Shown piece after piece: positions 7,000 to 7,222 of a stretch of 7,222 nucleotides of DNA. The translations under genes and the position numbers were made by a program. The DNA is from an uncultured Bacteroidota bacterium (GTDB lineage: Bacteria; Bacteroidota; Bacteroidia; Chitinophagales; Chitinophagaceae). The stretch spans positions 1-7,222 of the forward strand of contig CAJATB010000040.1 of NCBI GenBank assembly GCA_903944755.1, read 5' to 3'. A model generated the notes under the pieces. It was not told the origin of the DNA and ran no database searches. It was given only the letters and a program-made list of their open reading frames with translations. Each line of letters opens with the position of its first letter. Position 1 is the stretch's first letter.

Positions 7000-7033
7000 G
7001 TAAAGATACTTTACATGATTTAATAAATACCAA
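7000..7033 (-). promoter_or_regulatory. Candidate prmA promoter overlapping a palindrome
   Basis: On the minus strand TATCTTTA (7001-7008) matches TAnnTTTG at all but one base, and TTG (7031-7033) lies 22 bases upstream as a possible -33 box. The -7 element ends 19 bases before the prmA ATG. The same bases form a palindrome: GTAAAG (7000-7005), a 3-base centre, and CTTTAC (7009-7014). A dyad covering a -7 box is a classic position for a repressor, but no partner is visible. Confidence 0.42.
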
Positions 7034-7091
7034 TCCCTCGTCTCCCACTGCGCATGCTCGAATGCTCGACTCGGAATTGTATTTATTAAAT
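7018..7091. repeat. 74-base inverted repeat with GC-rich centre, unexplained
   Basis: The arms ATTTAATAAATAC (7018-7030) and GTATTTATTAAAT (7079-7091) are exact 13-base reverse complements. Pairing continues inward with single-base bulges: AAT (7032-7034) with ATT (7076-7078), then CC (7035-7036) with GG (7073-7074). The arms are almost purely A/T, while the centre (7035-7074) is about 65% G+C by my count, unlike the rest of the window. It contains CTCG four times in the same orientation (from 7037, 7057, 7065 and 7070). I find no credible gene in it. It could be a small non-autonomous mobile or REP-like element, or a structured RNA segment upstream of prmA. Confidence 0.55.
7054..7069. repeat. 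Tandem 8-base repeat, two copies
   Basis: ATGCTCGA occurs twice back to back (7054-7061 and 7062-7069) inside the centre of the larger inverted repeat. With only two copies, this may be chance. Confidence 0.5.
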
Positions 7092-7118
7092 TGGAATGTT
7101 TGTAGAAAAACTATGCCC

Positions 7119-7156
7119 CAAATAAAAATGCCCTCCCGAATAAACGGGAAGGCATT
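7119..7156 (-). terminator. Intrinsic terminator of the gene entering from the right edge
   Basis: The arms AATGCCCTCCCG (7127-7138) and CGGGAAGGCATT (7145-7156) pair over 12 positions with one C/A mismatch around the loop AATAAA. On the minus strand the stem is followed by a T-rich run (TTTTTATTT, 7118-7126), while the plus side has no T run, so it works leftward. It begins 22 bases after the stop codon at 7179. Confidence 0.85.
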
Positions 7157-7178
7157 CAATATAATAGGCTTATAAATT

Positions 7179-7222
7179 TTAAGCTTGTGGGCGATTTTCA
7201 CGAGGCGCTTGCTCAGGACGAG
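7179..7222 (-). CDS. C-terminal end of an unidentified protein (cut by window edge)
   Basis: On the minus strand one frame enters from the right edge and reads RPEQAPRENRPQA, then a TAA stop at 7179-7181. The terminator just downstream supports this as a true gene end. The residues are hydrophilic and rich in Arg, Pro, Gln and Glu, the kind of disordered tail found on many RNA-binding or ribosome-associated proteins, but 13 residues do not allow identification. One other frame stays open across here but yields an implausible 85-aa product that runs through the terminator and the inverted repeat. Confidence 0.6.
   Translation of the reverse strand, partial: RPEQAPRENRPQA

Noticed and set aside
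7031..7078. Possible tRNA or CRISPR-like unit in the GC-rich core
   Set aside because: No cloverleaf with acceptor, anticodon and T arms can be drawn, and the only tandem unit is 8 bases in two copies, with no spacers.
6944..7201. 85-codon minus-strand frame
   Set aside because: It runs through an intrinsic terminator, the inverted repeat and the prmA promoter, and overlaps the prmA start. The composition does not look like a real protein.

Overview
The window looks like a stretch of chromosome from a low-GC member of the Bacteroidota, most likely Chitinophagales/Chitinophagaceae. This is inferred from the style of the DnaG, PlsY and PrmA proteins, from a STAS-like small protein ending in a conserved acidic tail, from a DUF3052/OmdA-type protein, from the lack of Shine-Dalgarno sequences, and from promoter-like TAnnTTTG elements close to start codons. 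It is mainly a core housekeeping region. I see no transposase, phage gene, CRISPR array, toxin or defence gene, and no rRNA or tRNA.

Layout. Positions 1-2018 (minus) hold the first 672 codons of a ClpC-type AAA+ unfoldase; its C-terminus lies beyond the left edge. A divergent intergenic region (2019-2104) separates it from two rightward genes: a 135-aa STAS-like protein (2105-2512) and DNA primase dnaG (2584-4515). A bidirectional intrinsic terminator (4520-4555) closes dnaG against a block of leftward genes: a 222-aa DUF3052/OmdA-like protein (4592-5260), the acyltransferase plsY (5362-5997, with the start moved inward from an upstream GTG) and the ribosomal protein L11 methyltransferase prmA (6073-6981). 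At the right edge are the last 13 codons of another leftward gene (stop at 7179-7181) and its terminator (7119-7156). The 197 bases between that gene and prmA hold a 74-base inverted repeat with a GC-rich centre, which is the least explained DNA here.

How the genes relate. They serve separate core jobs: protein quality control (ClpC), replication priming (DnaG), phospholipid synthesis (PlsY) and ribosome modification (PrmA), with a possible regulatory protein (STAS) next to dnaG. The leftward genes do not overlap. Each of the four leftward genes with a visible start has a TAnnTTTG-like element 19-22 bases before its start codon, so they are probably transcribed largely independently with very short leaders. 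No clearly new multi-gene system is visible. The better leads are the STAS protein without a phosphorylatable serine, the Gly/Ala-rich insertion in PrmA, the 74-base inverted repeat, and the palindromes that overlap the prmA promoter and the prmA stop codon.
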